64,000 bases of DNA from Wuchereria bancrofti. Its lineage: Eukaryota; Nematoda; Chromadorea; Rhabditida; Onchocercidae. Shown here piece after piece: positions 12,856-23,465 of this stretch. The stretch spans positions 8,469,099 through 8,533,098 of the forward strand of contig SSBO01000012.1 in the NCBI GenBank assembly GCA_005281725.1, given 5' to 3'. A program made the translations under genes and the position numbers. Each line of letters opens with the position of its first letter. Position 1 is the first letter of the stretch. The notes beneath the pieces are model-generated. The model was not told the DNA's origin. It worked only from the letters and a program-made list of their open reading frames with translations, and did no database searches.

Positions 12856-15800
12856 TTATAACAATGGTGACGTAGTTAGCTTTGCCCGTTTCTTGTCGTT
12901 AACCTTATTATCAGATTCCTTTTTACTGTTGTCAAATTTAGCAGGACGTTTCAGAATTGTTCGAGGATTACCGCTACAGCTCGCAGCATCATCAACTTTT
13001 TTTGTTCTGCTGTCTAGTGTTGATATGCCCCTGAATGTTTTCTTTTGTAATTGCTGTGACCAAACACAACACACCAACCGTATACCAAACCAAAATACTC
13101 TAATAGTTGCACCAGTTAATATTTGTCAATTAATAATAACATCTGTCTGAATATCATAATTTTAGATAGTCGTAATCAATAGTCCAAAAATACAAACTTA
13201 CGTCTTAGCTTGATCTCCCTCCTTTCCTGTTTGAGATGAGGAAATTCTTTTAAAATATTTCAGAAGTGAATTTGGTGGTGAGCTTTCTCTTTGTTTTTCA
13301 TCAAATTGATTCAAAGAATTTCCTGAAATTTTTTGACAGCAATATTCTGTAAAATTCATCACAGTATAATAGCGACAATATTTGAAGTTACTGAATAATT
13401 AGTTCCAGTTATCTAACTAGAAAACTGAGGACTCACGGAATCACTTACTGTACTTATGTCCTTTTCTATCTCGTTTAAATATCGGGGATGATGGAAGTTC
13501 AGATATTTTTTCAGTGTATTTTTCACCTAGCGCCACTTCGTCAAACCTGAACAAGATTATTCGAACAAACATGCATGAAATGAAAACGTAGAAATGATAA
13601 CTAATGAATGGAAAATTCTGATGTTTTCCTAAATTGAAGAGTCTTATAAACGTCTAAAACTGAACTTCAACTTGATGCTTAAACTAAACTGAAAAACAAT
13701 AGATTAGTACAACAGTTAATCTGAGGGAAGATAGAGACAAGTTTACGATAGTGCATAAGTGAAATACAGTTTAATAAAAACTATATACCTGATGAAACTA
13801 ATATAACCCTCCAAAGAACAAATCATCAAAACTCGTCCATCAGGACTCCATGTCATATCTGTGAGAGTATCGTATTGAAGATTAGTAGCACAAGCCACAC
13901 ATCTGCAGAGTTGGCTATCGAAAATATACACAGTATTCTTGGTCAGTGCAGCCCAAACAATGCGATATGGAAGCCTAAATAGACTTCTTAGCATTATTTA
14001 GAACAATGTTTCAAAGAAATTTTTAACAAATTTCTCAGATCAACCACAAAGTGGAAGAAACATATAAAACAATTTTTTTCTTCTTAATGAACTTACTACA
14101 ACTTAATTCTATCAAATAAAAACTTACTTTAATGGGTTGCCGACAACTTTTCTATGAAGTTTGTACAAAACAGGACAACAAGATATACGAAAAGTAGCTT
14201 TTGAAGAAGGAATGAATGCAGCTGGACGACCTCTAAAAATGTAACACAAAGTTCTAACTGAAAATGGCATCCGAAAAAAAAGTCTGATTCAACTTTTAAT
14301 GATCCGATTTCCCACTGTTAACCCTTCTGATGGCTGTTTACTTTTTTTTTATAGATAATCAAATCTTTCGGCATCACGAAATACGAAATGACTTGTGTTG
14401 AAATGTGAAGCGTCATATACATTAAATTTTCCAAAAGTAACATTTTAAGTAGCCGCTGATACTAGTAGAAACTTCATGATTGCTTTAACAATTATTCAAA
14501 AAAAATTTCACTCGTAAAACCTACTTCGGAAACTCACGACGACGGAAAATATAGATCCCGAAAACATTTGAAGAACCCATCTCCAAAATACCACCTGAAT
14601 GAGATAAGAAGACATAATAACGTAGTAGAAATCTTATGATTTACTCAGAATTCCGCAGACGCATGTAAAACGCTTGGAAGATAAAAAAGTTAAATTGAAG
14701 TCAGAAATTCTTTCTTGTTTATTCTTCCTTTACACATAGGAATAAAAAATTTTTGATTCAACATATATTAAAAAAAAATTTTTTAAACATACTTGGTGCA
14801 ATCAGCAATTCACCATCAGGTGAGAAATCCGGAATCCTAGAGAACGACATTAATTGATCATCATGAAATAACTTGTAACTCTGAAAAGAGAGTTCTTTTT
14901 TAGGAACGAAATTCCGGTATCATTCAATTAATATTCCTTAATGGATCATAAGTTGCTTGTCTTATTTTTCTAAACAAGTTGTCAAATTAAAACTTACACC
15001 AACTGTTAAATTTGATTTTCGTAAAACTGTCTCCGGCAAGCGAACATTTTGAATGCACATTAAACGAGTTCCTTTCTTCCCACACAAAATGTCCAATTTC
15101 CTATCGGTGGACATTGTAACGATATATTTCCCACGTGGATCCCACGCAACACCATTCGGGAAACGTCGATATGACCTCATGTGCCACAAGCGTCTACCTG
15201 TTTACTGTTTTACAAGTTTATTGCTACGACTTTCTTTCTGCAAACTTTTATGTCCTTGTTCATTCTTTAAAAATTAGTCGATATAAAAATCAACTTTTTT
15301 AAGTAAAATAATACTTGACTGAATATCACCTGTATTTGCTGCATATATCGCGAAAGATTCATCGTTGGAAACAATGGCAAAGCGTTTGCTATCCGGACTC
15401 CAACACAGAGAACAAATATCACTATCGTGGCTGAATCCAATTCATTACAAAAAACATGAACAGTTTAGAAGTCTCACAATGTCATCTCATAACAAATCAT
15501 AAGCAAATGAGATTGGGCTTTAATTAAGGACCCGCTTTTTTACGAAAGTGATTGCAAAGAAAAGAAATAGTGCTTCATCACTCGGAAAAATAGATGTAAC
15601 ACAGCTATCAAATGTGCTCAATATTTTATCCAAATTTTCTTACCTTAATGGAGTTTTGTATCTGACCCAGTTTTCAACATTTGAAGGGAAGTCGTCATCT
15701 CGTGGCAATATCAGGTTTGGACTGTTCGCATCAATTTTCCAAATGATTATACAACCGTCGCAATCTCCACTCGCAAGGAATTGTCCTTCAGTTTTATAAA

Positions 15801-16673
15801 AATTAATTGACAAGAAAATTGATAAGAATATTGATAAGAAAAAGATTAACTGATAAGAATTTCCAATATCACTATATTCTTAATTAAAAAAATACCATCT
15901 GGTGAAAAACGTGCAACATTAACAGTCGTACGATGACCAACTAAATTTGCAATGAAATATACTCCAAGATCTTCAATTCCAAATGGCAACATCCGAAAAT
16001 CCATCTTCCAAATTCGTACTTCTTTTCGTAAGCTACATGTTACCAACTATAATTGCAATAAACATATTAGATGATTTTTTATTCTGTGTTAAAATCATCT
16101 GAAATAGTGTTAAATAACGGCAGTATCAACGCTTAACGTATGATAAATTACTAGAAAGACGAAAAAACGTTATCGGCTCAACTTATAAGATTCGAACTAT
16201 CAAAAGCTTATCAAACATATAAAAGAATGTTTTGGTTATTGGTATAAGATAAATTTCCCTTAATAAATGCAAAAAAAAATATAAAAAAAAATATTCCTTA
16301 GAAAAATACAATAATAACAGAAACGAAACGTAGGGAAACGCATAACTTCTTTAATTTCTCGAAAAGCTACGTAATATTAGGTTTCAAGTAATTTTGTGGC
16401 CCATAATGCTGTAATTAAGTGATATATACTGTCAGTATTTTCACGCGTTATATTAGCACCGGTAAAAAAAATCGGAAGCTATTTACATTGAACCGCAACA
16501 CAAAAAAGATCAGGTAAGGTAAATTAAATAACTTTTACCTTATAAAAATCGACTTCATCGTCCTGCTGTGTTTGGAAATCCACAGAAAGTAAAGAGTCCC
16601 TATCATGCCAAATAATCTCTGGCATATAGTGCAACATTGCTGTTACCTTACTTCTCGCTATATTTTCGGCCAT
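12856..16673 (-). CDS. CHAF1B: Chromatin assembly factor 1 subunit p60 (CAF-1 subunit B)
   Basis: WD40 histone chaperone subunit that, with p150 and RbAp48, deposits H3-H4 on newly replicated DNA. Exons read 16673-16539, 16046-15896, 15785-15644, 15430-15330, 15197-~14998, further pieces near 14880-14790 and 14600-14530, 14230-14130, 13980-13790, ~13545-13440, 13325-13202 and 13030-12856. Family blocks are plain: an N-terminal PEIIWHD.DSLLSVDFQ, then VNVARFSPDG, WDPRGKYIVTMSTDRKL, SYKLFHDDQLMSF followed by DFSPDGELLIAP, LPYRIVWAALTKNTVYIFD and MTWSPDGRVLMICS. The C-terminal tail is basic (ILKRPAKFD, NDKKRAKL) and fits a nuclear signal. The start is the only Met preceding the conserved first WD block. 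Intron 1 carries the right arm of the 148-bp inverted repeat. Exon 15785 starts at AAG rather than CAG/TAG, fixed by frame. Small internal exons are approximate. Confidence 0.88.
16289..16436 (-). repeat. 148-bp inverted repeat, right arm (CHAF1B intron 1)
   Basis: Exact reverse complement of 11783-11930. It lies inside the first intron of CHAF1B, next to an A-rich patch at 16270-16290. Confidence 0.95.
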
Positions 16674-17708
16674 TTTTATGAAAATTATTTTAACATATAA
16701 ATTATCGTTTGCAACAGTTCTATTCTTAAAAGACTACTAAATCATTAATCTAACTGTACTTACATACGGGTTCCATCTTATTTTACAAATACACTCTAAT
16801 AGTTGTTGTAGAGGCAATCTTAACCAATATACAGTAGTAATGTAATGAAGTGTGAAATAGGGCATTCGTATTCCGAATAGCTGTTTTGTTGTTAAATTAA
16901 TACTTATCAGTGATATAAGCCCACAAAAATATATCATCATAGCCCTCAGAACTTCTAGAAAAGCCAACCTAACCACCCACAAACCTTAACACCGCACAAA
17001 CTCAACACAATAATTTCCCGCTATCTCCTCATTTGAATTGCAGAGCCTCATAATTCATATCAGCAAAGTTCGACCGATCTGCAAATCACAGGAGGTGACA
17101 TGAAACTCGGTTTTCGAGGCGCTGATTCACGCGTCTGCGGGTTAGCATGGGCGATAAATTAAGAGGGATTGAAGTTGGATTTCGAATTGAATGTCAAATT
17201 TGAATTGAAACATCACGTATTTCCTGACTCCAAACGGAAATAAGGTTATCACCCTAAATTAAAATCAGTTTCTATCCATTGGAACTTTTGAAAATCTCGC
17301 AAGAGCAGCGCCCTCTTCGCACCTTCATATTTGGTTTGGCTTACGGAAGCAAATAAGCCCTAAAGTGTGATTAGGATTTAAATTTGAAAATTGTTATATA
17401 TATATATATATGTTTAATTGAGTAATAATGTAGTTTGTAATAATGGAGATGTTATTAAAATCTCGGACTCCAGCAGCTAGAGAGTAAATGGGATGCTTCA
17501 TACCACAAGGAAATTTGCCGTTATTTTTACTTTAAGAAACAAAAAAAAATCAGAATTATTACTTTAACAAATAAATAAAGTAATACAGGCAAATTAAGAG
17601 AAACTAGAAATCAGCGAAAAAAAATTTCAAGGATCAAAATCAACAGAAAGCAGCGGTAAACAGACGACGTGTTCCATCATTAAACAGTTTCATTGGTCAA
17701 CCGAGTTT
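16674..17708. other. Intergenic stretch upstream of CHAF1B
   Basis: This is the 5' flank of CHAF1B. It holds a TA dinucleotide run at 17,395-17,411 and no exon I can defend. The open frame at 16,737-16,982 on minus has no splice context or family resemblance. Confidence 0.5.
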
Positions 17709-17980
17709 TCATGAAAATGTTCCTCGAAAATACTTTTTCTTCCGGGAATATTTCTTTGCTACATACTTCAAACGCTCTACGAACGACGTGGTAGGACCAG
17801 CACAATAAATCTGACAAAAGGTTACCAGATGAATAAACTGCGTACATAGAATACGATCGGTGAAAAGTTCAAGCATGTGTGCCATAAATAGGGAATACAT
17901 TTTTGTTTCATGCAAACCAGCTGTGGTATTTTGGTATTTTACAACATGCGCACTCCTGCCATTTCCAACGTTTAATGACT
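17709..17980 (-). CDS. Possible small gene downstream of YARS2
   Basis: About 45 bp after the YARS2 stop the minus strand has TTTTGCTTTAG, a good acceptor, followed by an open frame to a stop at 17709. The frame ends in a basic stretch (VERLKYVAKKYSRKKKYF). An ATG nine bases from another frame gives only seven codons before a stop, so the start is unclear; the first ATGs in the open frame are near 17,900. It may be the second cistron of an operon or an untranslated tail. No family recognised. Confidence 0.3.
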
Positions 17981-18032
17981 AAAGCAAAAGAAATGACCGA
18001 GTAAATCATACAGAGTAATTTACAAGCCTTAA

Positions 18033-20556
18033 TCAATCAATCCATTTAATTAAATGATACTTTCGTTTACCCCAACAAACAAGTGTGATATTTTTGCCAT
18101 CCAAACAAATCTTATCGAAATCAATCACTTCATCAGGATTTGTAAACTGTATTCCGTTCAACTTCAAAGCTCCTGCTTTCATTTTATTTATGCTAGATCC
18201 GTCACCACTATGTACTTTGTCCGCTAATTCTCCTATCGTTGAAAATCTGGATCGAAGAAGCTGCTGTACAGATGCAGTACCGAATTGTTCTTCTATAAAC
18301 GAAGTTGACATCTTCCGTAATTCAGAAAGAGAATCTGAAACTGTTCTTTTATACACTATTATTACCACCACAAGCTAATGTTTACACGACCAATAAGAAA
18401 ATTTACCATTAAAAAGCATTTTCGAGCATTGTTTTGCAATTTTCAACCCATTACTCCCATGTACAAGCTTTGTTAATTCTTCCGCTAATTTCTCTTGTGC
18501 GATCCACTTCCCTAAATTTGCTTGGTGTTCCCATTCAATTTCTTTGATTTCTTCGATAGTTTGCAAAGAAAAGTACCTATAAAACAACAAAAGTTAATGG
18601 AGTTCGTTGGAAAGCAGTTGCATTCTTGATTTCAGAAAACAAGTCAATGCTTTAACTTCAATCATATGTGAGTTTCGTTTCTCTATAGGTATTTCTCTAT
18701 AGAATGTCCCATACTGAATTCAAGGACAAAAAGTTCTATTGCTCTGAAGTTTAAACATACATTAAAATATAAAAGAGAGAGCGATGTGAAATCATAAACA
18801 TTTATACTGTCGCTAGCGATGGAAGGAATGAATGTAAAACACATAAACTTGCTTGAGCAAGGGAATGACAACTGAGTCTGGTTTCTGACGAAAGTACTGG
18901 TAAAAAGTGAAAGGCGATGTTTTTCGTTCGTCTAGCCATATGTTATTATGTTCTTTTGAAGTTTTGCTAAGTTTTTTCCCTTGAGCATCAGTAAGTAAAG
19001 GCAAACAAATGCTGGCAGATATCTTTCCAGTTTTCCCTTTTATATAATCGTAACCTGCATCAAAATGGCCAAGTTGGTCATTTCCACCTATCTGTAATAA
19101 TTATAAACAATCATATACATGCAGTTCATACTTTTCCATATAAAACGCAACAAAACTAACTGTTTCCCTATATGCATTTGCACCTATATTCAAACTGACT
19201 GTCAAGTTTGTAAATAAGATGAAATTGTTGTTCAATGATGAATTCTCGCAGATATTCTCCCTTACTTGAAAGTGACAGTTATAGTCACGCGAAAGGCGAT
19301 ACCAATCATATGACTGAAGTATCTGATATAAAAATTCAGTGCAAGAAAGGCCTGATCCGTCGCGCATCCGAGATTTGACCATTCCCAATCTAAGCATATT
19401 ACCTAATCGAAAATCACGACAGACTTCTAGAAATTGAATGGAGCTCATCTGCAAGAAATGACGTGGATGTTATGCAGATAAGTTGTTATTTTAGATTCAC
19501 TACTGTAAGTGAATTGCAAGAAACCCAATTTTGCTTCTAGCTGAATAAGAACAACATTAGAGATTTTGCAGAAGTTTTTCAATTCAAGCAATAAAATATA
19601 TATATATATATTCTCCGAAATTCCAAATTTCACATCCCAAAATAAAGAATTCATCATTGTCAATATAAAAATATGGATTATGTTATGCTATTTTAGAAAT
19701 CTTTCTTGCCTTGAGGTGCCAATCAGAATTATTGACGATCGATAGAAGCTTCTTCGATGGAACATTATTTTCTATGAAATTATTAAATAACCTTACTAAT
19801 TGCAAATTGATTTTTCTAACGTACTGGTCGATTTCATGACCCGGAACAATATTTCGATCTGAAATTTTTTAAATACGACGTGGATCTCTTTTGAAAAGTG
19901 AAAAAGTAGAGGAAAACAATCGGTAATGGCTTTCAGCAGGCAGTCGTACCTGAAATCTACGGTTATAACAAGCATGGCACCTGTAATATGACCACTCGGA
20001 TCTCCAACATGTGCAGTGGCTTCACCGATCAGGGCAATTGCATGACACCCGTGCAAAGCTGCTCGAAATAAGTTCGTTAATATTAGTAAATGACCAATAT
20101 GAAGGCTCTCTGCTGTAGGGTCAAATCCTGAAATAATGAGGCAATTCTCTACCGTGAAAAAAAAAACCGTATATAGAAATAACCTAGCTCAATTTTCAAA
20201 TCAAGGTTTCTCTACAATGAATAAAAAGCAGTCCATTGTAAAAGTTATCCACAGAATTACCTGCATAAACAACATCGGGAAGAGTTGATACTATTTTAAA
20301 ATTATCACTCGACAAATTTGGTGGATGTGAGGTAGAAATAAGATTTCTTTTCGCAAGGTCAGCGCAAAATTGCTTAATATTTTTTACTGGTGCTGAAGTA
20401 GTAAAAGCACGCTTTAATTCAAATCTGAAAGCACCCCCCTTTACTCAGTGTACATATGATTAGGCAAAAACAAATAAGCAGAATTCCTTTTAAAGAACAA
20501 TTTTGAAGATTTCCTGACCTTCCTATAAGGAATAAATGACAAAACGAGATCGCCAT
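18033..20556 (-). CDS. YARS2: Tyrosyl-tRNA synthetase, mitochondrial
   Basis: Class I aminoacyl-tRNA synthetase that charges mitochondrial tRNA-Tyr. Exons: 20556-20519, 20424-20261, ~20130-19980, ~19860-19712, ~19451-19267, ~19092-18853, 18576-18407, 18340-18033. The HIGH motif is in [14 protein letters not shown], followed by [14 protein letters not shown]; next come [19 protein letters not shown] and the [16 protein letters not shown] block. The KMSKS loop reads KKLSKT, within the range seen in bacterial-type TyrRS. The C-terminus ([11 protein letters not shown]... [12 protein letters not shown]) corresponds to the S4-like RNA-binding domain. The N-terminal exon [12 protein letters not shown] plus a basic region suits a mitochondrial presequence. 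NTAQ1 ends about 550 bp upstream on the same strand. Internal exon edges given with ~ were not checked base by base. Confidence 0.92.
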
Positions 20557-21109
20557 TTCGGAATTTCACTTCAGCAACCGCAACGTTACCAATCTAATTC
20601 CTGAACAAAACCGGTTTGAGATTTCGAAAACACTTGATTCCTTGCGTAACCAAAAACAGAACTCCGGAGATTTGACTGCAGTGGATTAATTTCTTCAGGA
20701 ATCCCGTGTGAAGATAATTTATGGAAACATACGAAGTTTTTCCAAACCCAGTAACTAATAATAATTTATTGAAAAATCACCAATGATGAATTTATCTTAT
20801 GGCTCAAATCAAATGACTTATGCAGCAAAGATGTGAACAGCAATATGCACATGAAAGAAATTTTGACAGCACTTCTAAAGAAAAAACTCAGTAGTGATTT
20901 CAAATCATCCAAAGTGATAAAACGCTTTTACTTTTAACACATAGCTTTAATATCCATTTTTCACCAATATAAATCCACTGAAAGAAATCGAACCATGATA
21001 GAAATATATTCCAGATCAAATATCAATGTTTACGAAGATAAAGTATATAAAAATGAAATTAATATAAAAGACAGATGTATACCTATTTAACAAACATGCA
21101 TAAGTAAGT
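20557..21109. other. NTAQ1-YARS2 intercistronic stretch
   Basis: Roughly 550 bp without exons between two minus-strand genes. It would contain the NTAQ1 polyadenylation region and the YARS2 leader or promoter. Nothing else stands out. Confidence 0.5.
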
Positions 21110-22475
21110 TTAACAATCACTTCTTAATTGTTCATTAATAAGTTCATTAAATGAATTTTCATCATATACTTTGCTGATATCTTTCAACAAATGATTGTCC
21201 ATAGATATAAAGCTATGAAGGTTATTGCCGATGCCTGAAACCAATAAAGAATAAAATTCATTGTCATGAACCAACTAGATTCCAGTTAAACAACGGCTAT
21301 AAAGGATACCTGGATCATATATGAGAGGCCAAGGAGGTGGTAGTGCTTTATGATTCCCATTAGTTTCCAACATATGACTTCGGTCAGAAGAAAAATACTG
21401 CAAGTAATGTGAGCCACTAATAACTCGAAAACACCTGAAACACAACAGAAGTTGGGAGAAAGAAATAAACTTCTTATAGAAATAGCAGATAAAATTTCTG
21501 TTCCTTTCCCTTATTTTAAGTTTCTACAACTATCATACACTGTTCCAAGTATCAAATATTAGAACCAGTATTTCCAACCTTTTATTTGGTGCACCTCACG
21601 TATGACAAGAAATGAAACATGCCTGTGATAATTGGCATCCAAATTCAGTTCGGGACGAAATGTCTCAGTCCAATATGTTTGAGCATCACAAGGAAATGTT
21701 AATGTTGTATCAAAGTCATAGACAAATACTAAACCCAACTTTGAGTATAACAAGATTACATGATAATCCTGTAACAAATATTTTAGTAACTAGGAAAATC
21801 CCAAGGAGGACTACTTAATGTGGCCAAGATACAGAAAAAAGAAAAAAAAATGTTTAAAAATAAAGATTTCATAATATGTTCCAAAACTAGTCCTGACCCA
21901 TATCACGTAGTCTCGCCCTGCTGCAGCAATAGCACGTTGTTTCCACAAAGGAACCTAAAAATGATGCATGTTATTCAGAAAACCATGGGACATTTTTATG
22001 AAACACTTAAGTGGATAATCAAAGATGATAATTTTTAAAAGAATGTGTCCTCAATTGTGATAAAATAAAAGTGCAAAAATCTATACAAGTAACTGAGCCG
22101 TTCATTACCATTCTATTTTTGTTAGAAATGAATACAGCACTGCAGTAGTTTAGTTCGTCCAGCGATGCGGATACTTTCTTGCATAACTTCCAGATATTTT
22201 CTTCACTGTAAATTACGAAAGGTTGATATGACCTAATAGAATGTAACTTAAGCTGTACCAAATTCTAACATTTACAATTTACGAGAAAATGAAGGATATA
22301 TTTAAATTACAAATGCATAAGTAGAAACAATCCCCAAAGATCCAAAAGTGGCGATATATTTCGATTTAGGCCTACTCAATCTACTCCTCGAGAAATATTC
22401 GTACCAATACATTGGTGTATAGTCGCAGTCATATTTGGAAAGAATAAGACGGCCCTTCGTTTCACAATAGGACAT
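21110..22475 (-). CDS. NTAQ1: Protein N-terminal glutamine amidohydrolase (WDYHV family)
   Basis: Deamidates N-terminal Gln to Glu, preparing proteins for arginylation and the Arg/N-degron pathway. Six exons close in phase: 22475-22405, 22205-22109, 21954-21898, 21768-21623, 21434-21310, 21234-21110, giving 206 residues (human 205). The signature WDYHV is formed across the 21898/21768 junction. The catalytic Cys of the YC-EENIW motif has its codon split by intron 1 (TG|T); reading through the intron wrongly gives Ser. Family blocks include CSAVFISNKNRM, VPLWKQRA, VYDFDTTLTFPC, RVISGSHYLQYFSSDRSHM, LPPPWPLI and FISMD. The His of WDYHV and the Asp of YDFDT supply the rest of the triad. Intron 4 appears to use a GC donor (AG|GCATGT). 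A TTTTCAG 12 bases before the ATG suggests trans-splicing. Divergent from TDP2. Confidence 0.95.
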
Positions 22476-23465
22476 AATTCGATGAACCTGAAAAGAAATA
22501 AGAAAACTGCAGTTTTCATTTATCGAAGGAAAATACCAAAAAGAAAAAATGGAACCACTGAGAATCAAAAAACTTCACAAACTCAACAATTAAGTGAACA
22601 ACGGCACAGGAAATCAACGAAAGGATTTTAACAGAGAATGCTGCAAATAAAAAAAATCACAAACTAATGGAGATTTCTAAAAAACTAACGAATCAAAAAA
22701 AAAAAATACGAATTGAAAAAGTATGAATTTTGAAGGAACCTCTATTTCGTTACAAAAAAACGAAAAAATATGCTGCGGCTGGCATCCTACTCTTATTTCA
22801 TACCCCAATTTTAAAAAGCTATATGGTCAATAAGTCGTCTGACCTATTGACCATATTAGCTTTCTCAGTTCTTCTAAAGATCTAAATACTATTCTACCAA
22901 TCTCCAAATTTCAGAAGTCCTATGAAAACCTTACCAGTCCTTACTATTTTCCCGGAAATATCGCTCATTCCGGAACCATAAAATGCATGGGTCCAAATTA
23001 ATATTGCTTCAGGTTGGTGATTAAAAGGCTAAAAATCAAATCCGACACCAACAGACTTTTCAGTATTGTTTCTTCGTCCATCTTAGTTGGCATTGTTACG
23101 TGTTATTTTTATTTCGGATAAGGATTAGTTGTTCTGAAAAGAGTTCTCGGGATAAATCTGGGAGGTTTCTAATATATCCTTCACAGTTCTTCTCTTTCCT
23201 CACTTTTCTTCGATCTTCATCATTCATTTCTCAGTTCTTTTGTCGATTTAAATTTGACGGTAAAGAAAGCTGCAATTTTGTGTTTATTAAAGGTGTAGAA
23301 ATGAGGAAAGGATAGATGGATGAAAGTTACAAGATCTGTTTTTCTAACTTCAATAGATGTCCATTAAAACTTGTAATGTCCATTTTCATACTTTAATGAT
23401 TAGCTTTAGATATTACACCATAAATTCTTAACCACCTGATTGTAATATACACTTCATAACTGAAA
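22476..23465. other. Shared NTAQ1/TDP2 upstream region
   Basis: Divergent promoter region of about 1 kb. It contains a hairpin at 22817-22861. A short minus frame near 23,030-22,940 (FNHQPEAILIWTHAFYGSG) has an acceptor-like TTTTTAG and a GTAAGG donor and might be a 5' exon, but no family link supports it. Confidence 0.5.
22817..22861. repeat. Perfect-looking hairpin, 16-17 bp arms
   Basis: Left arm AGCTATATGGTCAATA and right arm TATTGACCATATTAGCT pair with one bulged base around a loop of about 12 bases. It sits in the divergent intergenic region. It could be a cruciform, a small RNA hairpin or a tiny inverted-repeat element. Confidence 0.75.

Noticed and set aside
16170..16215. tRNA B-box-like sequence on the minus strand (AGTTCGAATCT)
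   Set aside because: No acceptor stem, anticodon arm or A box at the right distance.
22160..22230. NTAQ1 with Ser in place of the catalytic Cys (a dead enzyme)
   Set aside because: The Ser codon arises by reading into the intron end TTTACAG; the spliced codon is TGT.
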